Made by a program: the position numbers and the translations under genes. Source: Pseudarthrobacter raffinosi (lineage in GTDB: Bacteria > Actinomycetota > Actinomycetes > Actinomycetales > Micrococcaceae). Taken from it: a DNA stretch of 64,000 nt. Below the pieces are notes generated by a model that did no database searches, was not told the DNA's origin, and worked only from the letters and a program-made list of their open reading frames with translations. The DNA lies in assembly GCF_023913735.1 (NCBI RefSeq), contig NZ_JAMXBH010000001.1:124001-188000 (forward strand), written 5' to 3'. Numbering within the stretch: the first letter of the stretch is position 1; each line of letters opens with the position of its first letter. This document shows positions 16,072 through 24,323 of the stretch, piece after piece.

Positions 16072-16506
16072 ATGACTGAAGCCCCCCGCCTCGACCGCCA
16101 GGTGTGTTTTGCGCTGTACTCCGCGTCCCGCGCGGCAACAGCGGTCTACCGCCCCGTCTTGGAAGACCTCGGCCTGACGTACCCGCAATATCTGGTGATG
16201 CTGGTCCTCTGGGAATCGGAGCCGAAGGGCGTCAAGGAGCTCGGCGAGGAACTGGGCCTTGACTCCGGCACGCTGTCGCCGCTGCTCAAGCGGCTTGAGG
16301 CCATGGGGCTCGTGGAGCGCCGCCGGTCCGGGGAAGATGAGCGCCGTGTTGCAGTCCACCTGACGCCGACCGGGCGCTCGCTCAGCAGCAAGGCCAGCGG
16401 GATTCCACGGCACCTTGCGGACGCCGCCGGGTTGTCATCCGAGGAGCTGGAACAGCTTCGCACCACCTTGGAAAGGCTCACCGAAGCTCTTCACCGCGCG
16501 CACTGA
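16072..16506 (+). CDS. ohrR: MarR-family organic-hydroperoxide sensor repressor
   Basis: OhrR represses ohr and is inactivated by oxidation of an N-terminal cysteine. The 144 residues show LDRQVCFALYSASRA with the reactive Cys at position 12, the LTYPQYLVMLVLWE helix, and the winged helix (LGLDSGTLSPLLKRLEAMGLVERRR, then a beta wing with DERRVAVHLT). These match the one-cysteine OhrR type. The ATG at 16072 is chosen because an earlier in-frame start (16036) would put the operator inside the gene. ohr follows 45 nt later, so the repressor is autoregulated with its target. Confidence 0.93.
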   Translation: MTEAPRLDRQVCFALYSASRAATAVYRPVLEDLGLTYPQYLVMLVLWESEPKGVKELGEELGLDSGTLSPLLKRLEAMGLVERRRSGEDERRVAVHLTPTGRSLSSKASGIPRHLADAAGLSSEELEQLRTTLERLTEALHRAH

Positions 16507-16551
16507 GCGCCAAGATTTTCCGTTATCCACATCCAACAGGACGGACCACAT

Positions 16552-16983
16552 ATGAAGACTCTCTACACTGCCGAGGCCCTCGCTTCCGGCGAAGGCCGGG
16601 ACGGCAACGCACGCACCAACGACGGCAAGCTGGATGTCTGCCTGGCCAGCCCTGTGGAGCTGGGCGGTGACGGCCAGGGCACCAACCCGGAGCAGCTGTT
16701 TGCCGCCGGTTACGCGGCCTGCTTCCACTCCGCGCTCCGCCTCGTAGGGCGCAAGGAGCGCGCAGACCTGACCGACTCGGCCGTCGCGGCCAAGATCCAC
16801 TTTGGCGCGCTGACAGACGGCGTGGGCTATGGCCTCGCTGCTGAACTGGAGATCGCTGTTCCGGCCCTGGATCTCGCCACGGCCGAGTCCCTGGTCGCCC
16901 AAGCGCATCAGATTTGCCCATATTCCAACGCCACCCGCGGAAACATGACGGTGGACATCAAGATCCTGGAGTTCGCAGCATGA
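16552..16983 (+). CDS. ohr: organic hydroperoxide resistance protein
   Basis: Ohr is a thiol peroxidase that reduces organic and fatty-acid hydroperoxides. The 143-residue OsmC/Ohr-fold protein has the two catalytic cysteines Cys57 (YAACFHSAL) and Cys122 (ICPYSNATRGN) and the NPEQLFAAGY segment. An AGGA site lies upstream of ATG 16552. It is directly behind ohrR and overlaps the next oxidoreductase start by ATGA, making a three-gene unit. Confidence 0.96.
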   Translation: MKTLYTAEALASGEGRDGNARTNDGKLDVCLASPVELGGDGQGTNPEQLFAAGYAACFHSALRLVGRKERADLTDSAVAAKIHFGALTDGVGYGLAAELEIAVPALDLATAESLVAQAHQICPYSNATRGNMTVDIKILEFAA

Positions 16984-18002
16984 GCCTGACAACGGCACTT
17001 CCAACATCCAGCCGGGAAATCCGCCTGGCCTCACGTCCGGTAGGGCGTCCGGTCAGTGAGAACTTCCGGCTGGCAGAGTCACCGCTGACGGAGCTTCAGG
17101 ACGGCCAGATCCTGGTCCGCAACCTCTACATCTCCGTGGACCCTTACATGCGCGGCCGTATGAACGACGTCAAGTCGTACTCGGCGCCGTTCGCGCTGGA
17201 TGCAGCGCTCGACGGCGGCGCCATTGGTGAGGTCATCGCGTCCAGGGCCGAAGGGCGGAAAGTGGGGGACGCCGTCGTCCATCAGCTGGGCTGGCGGGAA
17301 TTCGCCGTACTGGACGCAGACTCAACCTCGGTTGCCCGCACGGACCTTGCGCCGGCGTCGGCGTTCCTTGGCGCGCTGGGCATGACCGGCCTGACGGCGT
17401 ACGCCGGCCTGCTCAAAGTGGCGGAGTTCAAACCCGGCGATGCGGTGTTCGTGTCAGGTGCGGCGGGTGCCGTGGGCTCTCTTGTGGGCCAGATCGCCAA
17501 GGCGATGGGCGCTTCCAGGGTCATCGGCAGCGCGGGAACCGCGGAGAAGGTGGCCCGGCTCCTGGAACTGGGCTTCGACGCCGCGTTTAACTATAACGAC
17601 GGGCCGGTGCTGGACCAGCTTGTCCAGGCCGCAGGACCCGCAGGCATTGACGTGTATTTCGACAACGTGGGCGGCGATCACCTGGAAGCTGCCCTGGCGG
17701 TCCTGAATGTGGGCGGCCGCGTTGCCATGTGCGGCGCGATAGCCCAGTACAACTCCACCGAACCCACCCCGTCACCGCGGAACCTCGCGCTTGCCATTGG
17801 CAAGCAGCTCATCCTGCGGGGGTTCCTGGTCGGCGGACAGCGCCAGCACAGTGCTGAATTCTTCGGGAAGATGTCAGCCTGGCTTGCGGACGGTTCAGTC
17901 CAGTATGACGAGACCGTGGTGGATGGACTGGAGAATGCGCCCCAGGCCTTCATGGATCTGCTCGATGGTGCGAACACCGGCAAGATGCTGGTGCGCCTCT
18001 AA
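16980..18002 (+). CDS. NADP-dependent zinc-free MDR oxidoreductase (YfmJ/PTGR type)
   Basis: The 340-residue protein is a medium-chain reductase of the leukotriene B4 dehydrogenase / YfmJ / curcumin reductase branch: ISVDPYMRGRM near the N-terminus, LGALGMTGLTAYAGL, the cofactor loop VSGAAGAVGSLVGQIAK, and YFDNVGGDHLEAAL. These enzymes reduce alpha,beta-unsaturated carbonyls. The ATG at 16980 overlaps the ohr stop (ATGA), so translation is coupled. Its place in the ohr operon suggests, by inference, clean-up of reactive aldehydes formed from lipid peroxides. Palindromic repeat C starts 10 nt after its stop. Confidence 0.9.
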   Translation: MSLTTALPTSSREIRLASRPVGRPVSENFRLAESPLTELQDGQILVRNLYISVDPYMRGRMNDVKSYSAPFALDAALDGGAIGEVIASRAEGRKVGDAVVHQLGWREFAVLDADSTSVARTDLAPASAFLGALGMTGLTAYAGLLKVAEFKPGDAVFVSGAAGAVGSLVGQIAKAMGASRVIGSAGTAEKVARLLELGFDAAFNYNDGPVLDQLVQAAGPAGIDVYFDNVGGDHLEAALAVLNVGGRVAMCGAIAQYNSTEPTPSPRNLALAIGKQLILRGFLVGGQRQHSAEFFGKMSAWLADGSVQYDETVVDGLENAPQAFMDLLDGANTGKMLVRL

Positions 18003-18012
18003 GCTCCCCACC

Positions 18013-18069
18013 AGCGCGAACGGACACTTGGGGCCCCTCCCGGGCGGGCCCCAAGTGTCCGTTCGCGCT
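18013..18069. repeat. palindromic element, family C
   Basis: Arms AGCGCGAACGGACACTTGGG continuing to 18036 and the exact complement (18046-18069) are 24 bp each around a 9-nt loop. It could terminate the ohr operon, but no T-run follows. The rest of the gap up to 18300 holds no feature I recognise apart from the bmpA ribosome binding site. Confidence 0.88.
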
Positions 18070-18300
18070 TAAAGGAGGGGCGCAGCCAAGACGACTTCTA
18101 CTGGTTGGTAACAAATTCTCAACAATCTTCGGGATCCGGCGCCAATGTGGTAGCGGATGTGCTGCAGGCCACTAATGTTGGTTCTATCAGAGCGCTTCGG
18201 CGCAGTGCTGCGGACCGTCAGTGAAAACAGAATTTCAGGGTTGAAACAGACACTCATTGAATTCACGTCGTAGCGCCTCTCTCTTCATCCTGGAGGAATC

Positions 18301-19407
18301 TTGAAGACATCACTGCGTGCACACGTCAAGCGCGGTTCAGTTGCTAGCGTGGCCACCATGGGTGCTACCGCACTCCTGCTGACCAGTTGCGGTGCGCCGC
18401 CCGAAGCCGGCAGCCCCACCGCGACGGCCACAGACTACACCGGTTGCATCGTTTCCGACTCCGGCGGATTCGATGACCAGTCGTTCAACCAGTCCTCCTA
18501 CGATGGACTGAAGAAGGCTGAGAAGGACCTGGGCATCAAGGTCAACCAGGTCGAGTCCAAGACCAACAACGACTATGAGCCAAACCTCCGTGCCATGGTT
18601 GCCGCTAACTGCGACCTCACCCTGACCATCGGCTTCCTGTTGGGTGACGCCACGAAGACCCAGGCCGCGGCAAACCCGGAGAGCCACTTCGCCATCATCG
18701 ACTTCGGCTACGACACGCCCATCAGCAACGTCAAGCCCATCATCTACGACACCTCCCAGGCTGCGTTCCTGGCCGGTTACCTCGCTGCAGGCACCACCAA
18801 GACCGGAACCGTGGCCACCTTTGGCGGCATCAAGATCCCCACGGTCACCATCTTCATGGACGGCTATGCCGACGGCGTGAAGTACTACAACGAGAAGAAG
18901 GGCACCAGCGTCAAAGTCCTTGGCTGGGACAAAGCCTCACAGGACGGCAGCTTTACCGGTGACTTCGAAAAGCAGGACGTTGGCAAGCAGCTCACCCAGA
19001 ACTTCCTGGACCAGGGCGCGGACATCGTGATGCCCGTAGCCGGTCCGGTGGGCAAGGGCGCCGGCGCAGCCCTGAACGAAGCGAAGGCGGCAGGCAAGGA
19101 CGTCAAGATGATCTGGGTGGACTCCGATGGCTTCCTCACTGCACCGGAATACAAGGACATCATGCTGTCCTCGGTCATGAAGCTCATGGGCGAGGCCGTT
19201 GAGACCGTAGTGAAGGAAGACAAGGAAGGCAAGTTCACCAACACGCCCTACGTGGGCACATTGGCGAACGACGGCGTCCAGCTGGCACCGTTCCACAGCT
19301 TCGACTCCCAGGTCTCTGCCGATCTGAAGTCCGAGCTGGACCAGCTCAAGAAAGACATCGTCGACGGCAAGCTGAAGGTCGAGTCAGCAGCAAGTCCCAA
19401 GGTATAG
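18301..19407 (+). CDS. BMP-family nucleoside-binding lipoprotein
   Basis: This is the substrate-binding component of a nucleoside ABC importer. A lipoprotein signal peptide ends in the lipobox LLTSC (Cys30), then the BMP/PnrA fold: CIVSDSGGFDDQSFNQSSYDGL, NLRAMVAANCDLTLTIGF, FAIIDFGYD and GTVATFGGIKIPTVTIFMDGYADG. The TTG at 18301 has a strong GGAGGA site 4 nt upstream. The permease and ATPase genes follow, with nucleoside salvage enzymes after them, which supports nucleosides as ligand. Full length, 368 residues. Confidence 0.95.
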   Translation: MKTSLRAHVKRGSVASVATMGATALLLTSCGAPPEAGSPTATATDYTGCIVSDSGGFDDQSFNQSSYDGLKKAEKDLGIKVNQVESKTNNDYEPNLRAMVAANCDLTLTIGFLLGDATKTQAAANPESHFAIIDFGYDTPISNVKPIIYDTSQAAFLAGYLAAGTTKTGTVATFGGIKIPTVTIFMDGYADGVKYYNEKKGTSVKVLGWDKASQDGSFTGDFEKQDVGKQLTQNFLDQGADIVMPVAGPVGKGAGAALNEAKAAGKDVKMIWVDSDGFLTAPEYKDIMLSSVMKLMGEAVETVVKEDKEGKFTNTPYVGTLANDGVQLAPFHSFDSQVSADLKSELDQLKKDIVDGKLKVESAASPKV

Positions 19408-19581
19408 GCATCCTCGCCAAGCGCCGCCCCCGGATGGTCTTCGACTGCCCGGAGGTGGCGCTTTGCGTTGCAATGCAGGCCTCCGCGCTACCGCCCACCC
19501 GAGGCTGCAGGCACTAGGCTGGTGCTGCAGCCTCCTATCCCGTCCGGTTCCTGTACGGACGCTTCGAGATTGGTCAGAGTT

Positions 19582-21219
19582 TTGAAACTTGAACTCAGAG
19601 GGATCACCAAACGCTTCGGCTCCCTGCTCGCCAACGACCACATTGACGTGGTGGTTGAACCCGGACAGATCCACTGTCTGCTGGGCGAGAACGGGGCCGG
19701 CAAGTCCACCCTGATGAATGTGCTGTATGGGCTCTACGAGCCCTCCGAGGGCGAGATCCTCATCGACGACAAACCGGTTTCGTTCCGCGGGCCCGGCGAC
19801 GCCATGGCCGCCGGGATCGGCATGGTGCACCAGCACTTCATGCTGGTCCCCGTCTTCACCGTCGCGGAGAACGTGGCCCTTGGAGCCGAGACCACCAAGG
19901 CCGGCGGCTTCCTCAATCTGGAGGACACCCGCCGCAAGATCAAGCAGATTTCCGACCGCTACGGGTTCGACGTCGATCCCGACGCGCTGGTGGAGGACCT
20001 CCCCGTGGGTGTCCAGCAGCGTGTGGAAATCATCAAGGCACTGGTCCGCGACGCCAGGGTACTGATCCTGGATGAGCCCACGGCAGTGCTGACGCCCCAG
20101 GAAACGGACGAACTGCTGGACATCATGCGCCAGCTCAAGTCCAGCGGAACCTCGATTGTCTTCATCTCGCACAAGCTGCGTGAAGTGAAAGCCGTCTCGG
20201 ACACCATCACCGTGATCCGCCGCGGCAAAGTTGTGGGTTCGGCCAGTCCTGGTGACTCCACAGCAGAGCTGGCCTCCATGATGGTGGGCCGCGCCGTCAG
20301 CCTCACGCTCGACAAAGCCCCCGCCAGCCCCAAGGAGAAGACTTTCCAGGTCAAGGACCTCACAGTCATTGCTCCGAACGGTCAGCACACCGTGGACGGC
20401 ATCAGTTTCGACATTGCGCGCGGAGAGATCCTGGCGGTTGCGGGCGTCCAAGGCAACGGGCAGACCGAACTGACCGAAGCCATCCTCGGGCTGCAGGACC
20501 GCGTGCAGGGCTCCATTCTCCTGGACAACGTGGAGCTCGTGGGCCGCAGCGTGAAGGACGTCCTCAACGCCGGTGTCGGCTTCGTCCCGGAAGATAGGTC
20601 TGTCGATGGCCTGATCGGCACGTTCTCGATCGCCGAAAACCTGATCCTTGACCGTTACGATCAGCCACCGTTTGCCAAGGGCATCAGCATGAGCCCGGCA
20701 AAGGTCCTGGAGAACGCGAAATCGCGGATCGATGAGTTCGATGTCCGGACGCCCTCGGGCCTGCTGGCCGCCGGCACCCTCTCGGGCGGCAACCAGCAAA
20801 AGGTGGTCATGGCGCGGGAACTGTCCCGGCCGCTGCGCCTCTTTATCGCCTCCCAGCCCACCCGCGGCGTGGACGTCGGGTCCATCGAGTTCCTGCACAA
20901 GCGGATCGTGTCCGAACGTGACCAGGGCACACCGGTCATGATCATCTCCACCGAACTGGATGAGGTCATGGAACTCGCCGACCGTATCGCCGTGCTCTAC
21001 AAGGGCAAACTTGTGGGAATCGTCCCCGCAGGCACCGGACGCGATGTCCTGGGCCTGATGATGGCAGGGATCTCCGCGGAAGACGCGGCCAGCGCAGACC
21101 ATGCCGGCCCGGTGAAAGCTGACACACCGGCCACTGAAACGCCCCCGGCCGACACGAAGGATGCCGCTACCGCAGAACGCCGTGCAGCCTCCAGCCCCGA
21201 AGGAGGCGATCATGTCTGA
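19582..21219 (+). CDS. nucleoside ABC transporter ATP-binding protein (two fused ABC domains)
   Basis: Two ABC domains lie in one 545-residue chain, as in sugar/nucleoside CUT2-type importers. Domain 1 has Walker A GENGAGKST (35-43), signature LPVGVQQRVEI and Walker B ILDEPTAVL. Domain 2 has a degenerate Walker A (GVQGNGQTEL), signature LSGGNQQKVVMAREL and SQPTRGVDVG in place of a classical Walker B. The TTG at 19582 gives MKLELRGITKRFGSL; an in-frame ATG at 19468 would add 38 atypical residues. The C-terminal 45 residues are an acidic, Ala/Pro/Thr-rich tail. The stop overlaps the next permease start. Confidence 0.93.
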   Translation: MKLELRGITKRFGSLLANDHIDVVVEPGQIHCLLGENGAGKSTLMNVLYGLYEPSEGEILIDDKPVSFRGPGDAMAAGIGMVHQHFMLVPVFTVAENVALGAETTKAGGFLNLEDTRRKIKQISDRYGFDVDPDALVEDLPVGVQQRVEIIKALVRDARVLILDEPTAVLTPQETDELLDIMRQLKSSGTSIVFISHKLREVKAVSDTITVIRRGKVVGSASPGDSTAELASMMVGRAVSLTLDKAPASPKEKTFQVKDLTVIAPNGQHTVDGISFDIARGEILAVAGVQGNGQTELTEAILGLQDRVQGSILLDNVELVGRSVKDVLNAGVGFVPEDRSVDGLIGTFSIAENLILDRYDQPPFAKGISMSPAKVLENAKSRIDEFDVRTPSGLLAAGTLSGGNQQKVVMARELSRPLRLFIASQPTRGVDVGSIEFLHKRIVSERDQGTPVMIISTELDEVMELADRIAVLYKGKLVGIVPAGTGRDVLGLMMAGISAEDAASADHAGPVKADTPATETPPADTKDAATAERRAASSPEGGDHV

Positions 21220-22579
21220 AAAGCATCCCCCTAAACATGCTGACCAGCACCCGAAACCGCACCAGCCGACCCCGGCGGCGGACGAAACCGCCGCAGGGGT
21301 GGCCGTGGACACGGCCGGCGGCACCATCAGCCCTTCAGCCTTACCAGCCAGTGCCCAAAGCGGAAAGCTGCCCGGCGGGCCGGACACGCTGCTCCGGAAG
21401 ATCTTCACCGGCAGCGGCATGGTCTCAGTCCTGGCGGTGCTGCTGGCACTCGTGATCGGCGGACTGCTCATTGCCGCCACGGACGAACGCGTCGGTGCCA
21501 CGTCGTCGTACATTTTCGCCCGGCCCACCGATTTCCTTTCCGCGGTCTGGGACGCTGCCACCCGGTCCTATGTGGCGTTGTTCCAGGGGTCCGTCTTCAA
21601 CCCGAGGGGTTCCAGCCTGGCCGCCCGGTTCGCACCCATGATGGAGACTCTCACCATCGCCACACCGCTCATCACGGCTGGCCTGGGCGTTGCCCTCGCG
21701 TTCCGGGCAGGCCTGTTCAACATTGGTGCCCAGGGCCAGATCATCATGGCAGGCATCCTGGCGGCCTGGGTTGGTTTTGCCCTGCACCTTCCCCTGGGCC
21801 TGCACCTGTTGCTGGTGCTGGTTGCGGGCATCATGGGCGGCGCTCTCTGGGGTGGCCTGGTTGGCCTTCTCAAAGCCAGGACAGGTGCCCACGAAGTCAT
21901 CGTGACCATCATGTTCAACTACATCGCCCTTTACTTCCTGCGGTACCTGCTGAACACGCCGGCGTTCCAGCGCCCGGGGGAGTCGAACCCGATCTCGCCC
22001 ATCCTGGATCCCACCGCGATCTACCCCCAGATTTTCGGCTCGCAGTACCGCCTGCACCTTGGCTTTGTCCTGGCCATCGCGGCCACCGTCCTGGTGTGGT
22101 GGCTGCTGAACCGCTCCACCGTCGGCTTTGAATTCCGGGCAGTCGGGGCCAACCCCAAGGCCTCGCTGACCGCCGGCATCAACGTCTCGCGATCCACCAT
22201 CCTGGTCATGGCAATAGCCGGCGCACTCGCCGGAATGTCCGGAGTGGCCCAGGTGGCGGGCACGGAAAAGGTCCTGACAGACGGCGTCGCTGCAACGTAC
22301 GGGTTTGACGCCATCACGGTGGCGCTGCTGGGACGTTCGACGCCGTGGGGCACCTTCGCTGCCGGCCTGCTGTTCGGCGCCTTCCGCGCCGGTGCCGTGC
22401 AGATGCAGATCCAGACCGGAACGCCCATCGACATCGTTCTGGTGGTCCAGTCGCTGATTGTCCTCTTTATCGCGGCCCCGCCGCTGGTGCGGGCAGTCTT
22501 CGGGCTGAACCCCCGCCGCAAGAAGCCGGCCAAGGCCGGCAAATCCCAGCAGGCAGCAACCACCGGAGGCGCAGCATGA
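21212..22579 (+). CDS. nucleoside ABC transporter permease 1
   Basis: The 455-residue BPD_transp_2 permease has a polar, His/Pro-rich N-terminal region of about 65 residues, then about nine TM helices. The motifs GLGVALAFRAGLFNIGAQGQIIMAG and GLLKARTGAHEVIVTIMFNYIAL are the family signatures. The ATG at 21212 has a near-perfect AAGGAGG site 5 nt upstream and overlaps the ATPase stop. The stop itself overlaps the start of permease 2 (ATGA). Confidence 0.94.
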   Translation: MSEKHPPKHADQHPKPHQPTPAADETAAGVAVDTAGGTISPSALPASAQSGKLPGGPDTLLRKIFTGSGMVSVLAVLLALVIGGLLIAATDERVGATSSYIFARPTDFLSAVWDAATRSYVALFQGSVFNPRGSSLAARFAPMMETLTIATPLITAGLGVALAFRAGLFNIGAQGQIIMAGILAAWVGFALHLPLGLHLLLVLVAGIMGGALWGGLVGLLKARTGAHEVIVTIMFNYIALYFLRYLLNTPAFQRPGESNPISPILDPTAIYPQIFGSQYRLHLGFVLAIAATVLVWWLLNRSTVGFEFRAVGANPKASLTAGINVSRSTILVMAIAGALAGMSGVAQVAGTEKVLTDGVAATYGFDAITVALLGRSTPWGTFAAGLLFGAFRAGAVQMQIQTGTPIDIVLVVQSLIVLFIAAPPLVRAVFGLNPRRKKPAKAGKSQQAATTGGAA

Positions 22580-23901
22580 GCGCAACAGCAACATCGCCCC
22601 TGCCGGGACGCGGAACGCCCGGAACATCGCCCCAGGCCGACGAGGCCCAGCCAACATCCGGCAAACCTGGGCTCTGGAAAACCCCCGTCCTGCTCTCGGC
22701 GCTGGGACTCGTCGCTTTTGTTTTCTTCGGCCTGATGGGATCAGCGCAGACCGCAAGGTTCGGAATTTCCACCGGCGGGGATTTCTTCCAGCTGCCCACG
22801 CTGGAGGTTCCTGCAATGCCGGGCGGCATCGTCCTCTCGGTCCTGATGCTTGGGCTGGCGGCCTATGCCGTCTATCTGAAGACCAAGGCCCGGCCCACTC
22901 CGGCCTGGCTGACCGTCACTTTTACGGTGCTGTTTGTGGCAGCCTTCCTCATCTGGGTGGTGGGCGGTGCCCGGACGCCCAGCATTTCGCTGGCCGGACT
23001 CATCGCCGGTTCGGTCACCCTGGCCGTCCCGCTGGTGTTCGGCTCTTTGTCCGGCGTGCTGTGCGAGCGGGTCGGGGTAGTCAACATCGCCATCGAAGGC
23101 CAACTCCTGGGCGGCGCCTTCACCGCGGCAATCGTGGCCAGCATTACGCAGAACCCCTTCGTGGGCCTGCTTGCGGCCGCTGTGGCCGGCGCGGCGGTGT
23201 CCATGGTGCTTGCGGTGTTCAGCATCAAGTACCTGGTCAACCAAATCATCGTCGGCGTGGTGCTCAACGTCCTGATTTCCGGCGTCACCGGCTTCCTGTT
23301 CAGCACTGTTATGCAGGCGGACAAAGCCAAGTTCAACTCACCGCCCGGCCTGGACATCGTCCAGATTCCCATCCTCTCCGGAATCCCGATCCTCGGCCCC
23401 ATCCTGTTCAAGCAGTCGCTGGTTGGCTATCTGATGTACGTCGCCGTCATCGTTGTCTGGGTTGGGCTGTTCAAAACCAAGTGGGGCCTTCGGGTCCGCG
23501 CTGTGGGTGAACACCCGCAGGCAGCCGACACGATGGGCATCAAGGTCAACGCCACGCGCTTCTGGAACGTGACCCTGGGTGGTGCCATTGCAGGAATCGG
23601 TGGCTCGTTCTTCACGCTCGTGGCGATCGACAGCTTCACGAAGGAGATCTCCGGCGGACGAGGCTTCATCGCACTCGCCGCGCTGATCTTCGGACGCTGG
23701 AACCCGATCGGCGCGTTCTTCGCCGCCCTGCTGTTCGGCTTTGCAGACAACCTGCAGAGCATTGTGACCATCATCGGAACCCCGGTGCCGAGCCAGTTCA
23801 TGGCCATGCTGCCCTACCTGGTGACGGTGCTGGCCGTGGCCGGGCTGGTGGGCAGGTCCCGGCCACCGGCAGCCAGCGGCATCCCGTATGTCAAGGGTTG
23901 A
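22576..23901 (+). CDS. nucleoside ABC transporter permease 2
   Basis: The 441-residue partner permease shows LCERVGVVNIAIEGQLLGGAF, KYLVNQIIVGVVLNVLISG and GRGFIALAALIFGRWNPIGAF, typical of the second BPD_transp_2 subunit of nucleoside importers. About ten TM helices follow an N-terminal stretch of about 40 polar residues. Start and stop are both translationally coupled: ATGA with permease 1 and TTGA with cdd. Confidence 0.94.
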   Translation: MSATATSPLPGRGTPGTSPQADEAQPTSGKPGLWKTPVLLSALGLVAFVFFGLMGSAQTARFGISTGGDFFQLPTLEVPAMPGGIVLSVLMLGLAAYAVYLKTKARPTPAWLTVTFTVLFVAAFLIWVVGGARTPSISLAGLIAGSVTLAVPLVFGSLSGVLCERVGVVNIAIEGQLLGGAFTAAIVASITQNPFVGLLAAAVAGAAVSMVLAVFSIKYLVNQIIVGVVLNVLISGVTGFLFSTVMQADKAKFNSPPGLDIVQIPILSGIPILGPILFKQSLVGYLMYVAVIVVWVGLFKTKWGLRVRAVGEHPQAADTMGIKVNATRFWNVTLGGAIAGIGGSFFTLVAIDSFTKEISGGRGFIALAALIFGRWNPIGAFFAALLFGFADNLQSIVTIIGTPVPSQFMAMLPYLVTVLAVAGLVGRSRPPAASGIPYVKG

Positions 23902-24323
23902 CGGCCGTGGAACAGGATCGGGTTTCGCTTCCCATCGACTGGCAGGCCTTGGAGGCCGCGGCCGTGGACGCCATGAAAAACGCCTACACCCCGTATTCGA
24001 AGTTCCCGGTGGGGGCCGCGGCCTTCACCGAGGACGGGCGGCTGGTCAGCGGCTGCAACGTGGAGAACGCCAGCTACGGGCTCTCCCTGTGTGCTGAATG
24101 TGCCCTGGTGGGAAACCTGCACATGACCGGCGGCGGGTTGTTGCGCGCCTTCTACTGCGTAGACGCTGCGGGCAACGTGCTGATGCCGTGCGGCCGCTGC
24201 CGGCAGCTTCTCTATGAATTCCGCGCGCCTGACATGGAGCTTATGACCACCCAAGGCATCAAAACCATGGACCAGGTGCTGCCCGACGCATTTGGTCCCC
24301 AAAACCTGGAGGATCCAAGGTGA
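23898..24323 (+). CDS. cdd: cytidine deaminase
   Basis: Cdd converts cytidine/deoxycytidine to uridine/deoxyuridine. The 141-residue zinc enzyme has the proton-shuttle/zinc motif CAE (Cys65-Glu67 in LSLCAECAL) and PCGRC (Cys98, Cys101), plus YSKFPVGAA and GCNVENASYG. The TTG at 23898 overlaps the upstream stop as TTGA; GTG 23907 is an alternative three codons in. Its coupling to the permease indicates use of imported nucleosides. Confidence 0.96.
   Translation: MTAVEQDRVSLPIDWQALEAAAVDAMKNAYTPYSKFPVGAAAFTEDGRLVSGCNVENASYGLSLCAECALVGNLHMTGGGLLRAFYCVDAAGNVLMPCGRCRQLLYEFRAPDMELMTTQGIKTMDQVLPDAFGPQNLEDPR

Noticed and set aside
15923-18069. Repeats viewed as a CRISPR array
   Set aside because: The units are palindromes dispersed over kilobases with no regular spacers or cas genes.
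19384-21561. A 725-codon minus-strand frame over the ABC transporter genes
   Set aside because: It is a codon-bias shadow of the nucleoside ATPase on the plus strand; no start signal or domain.
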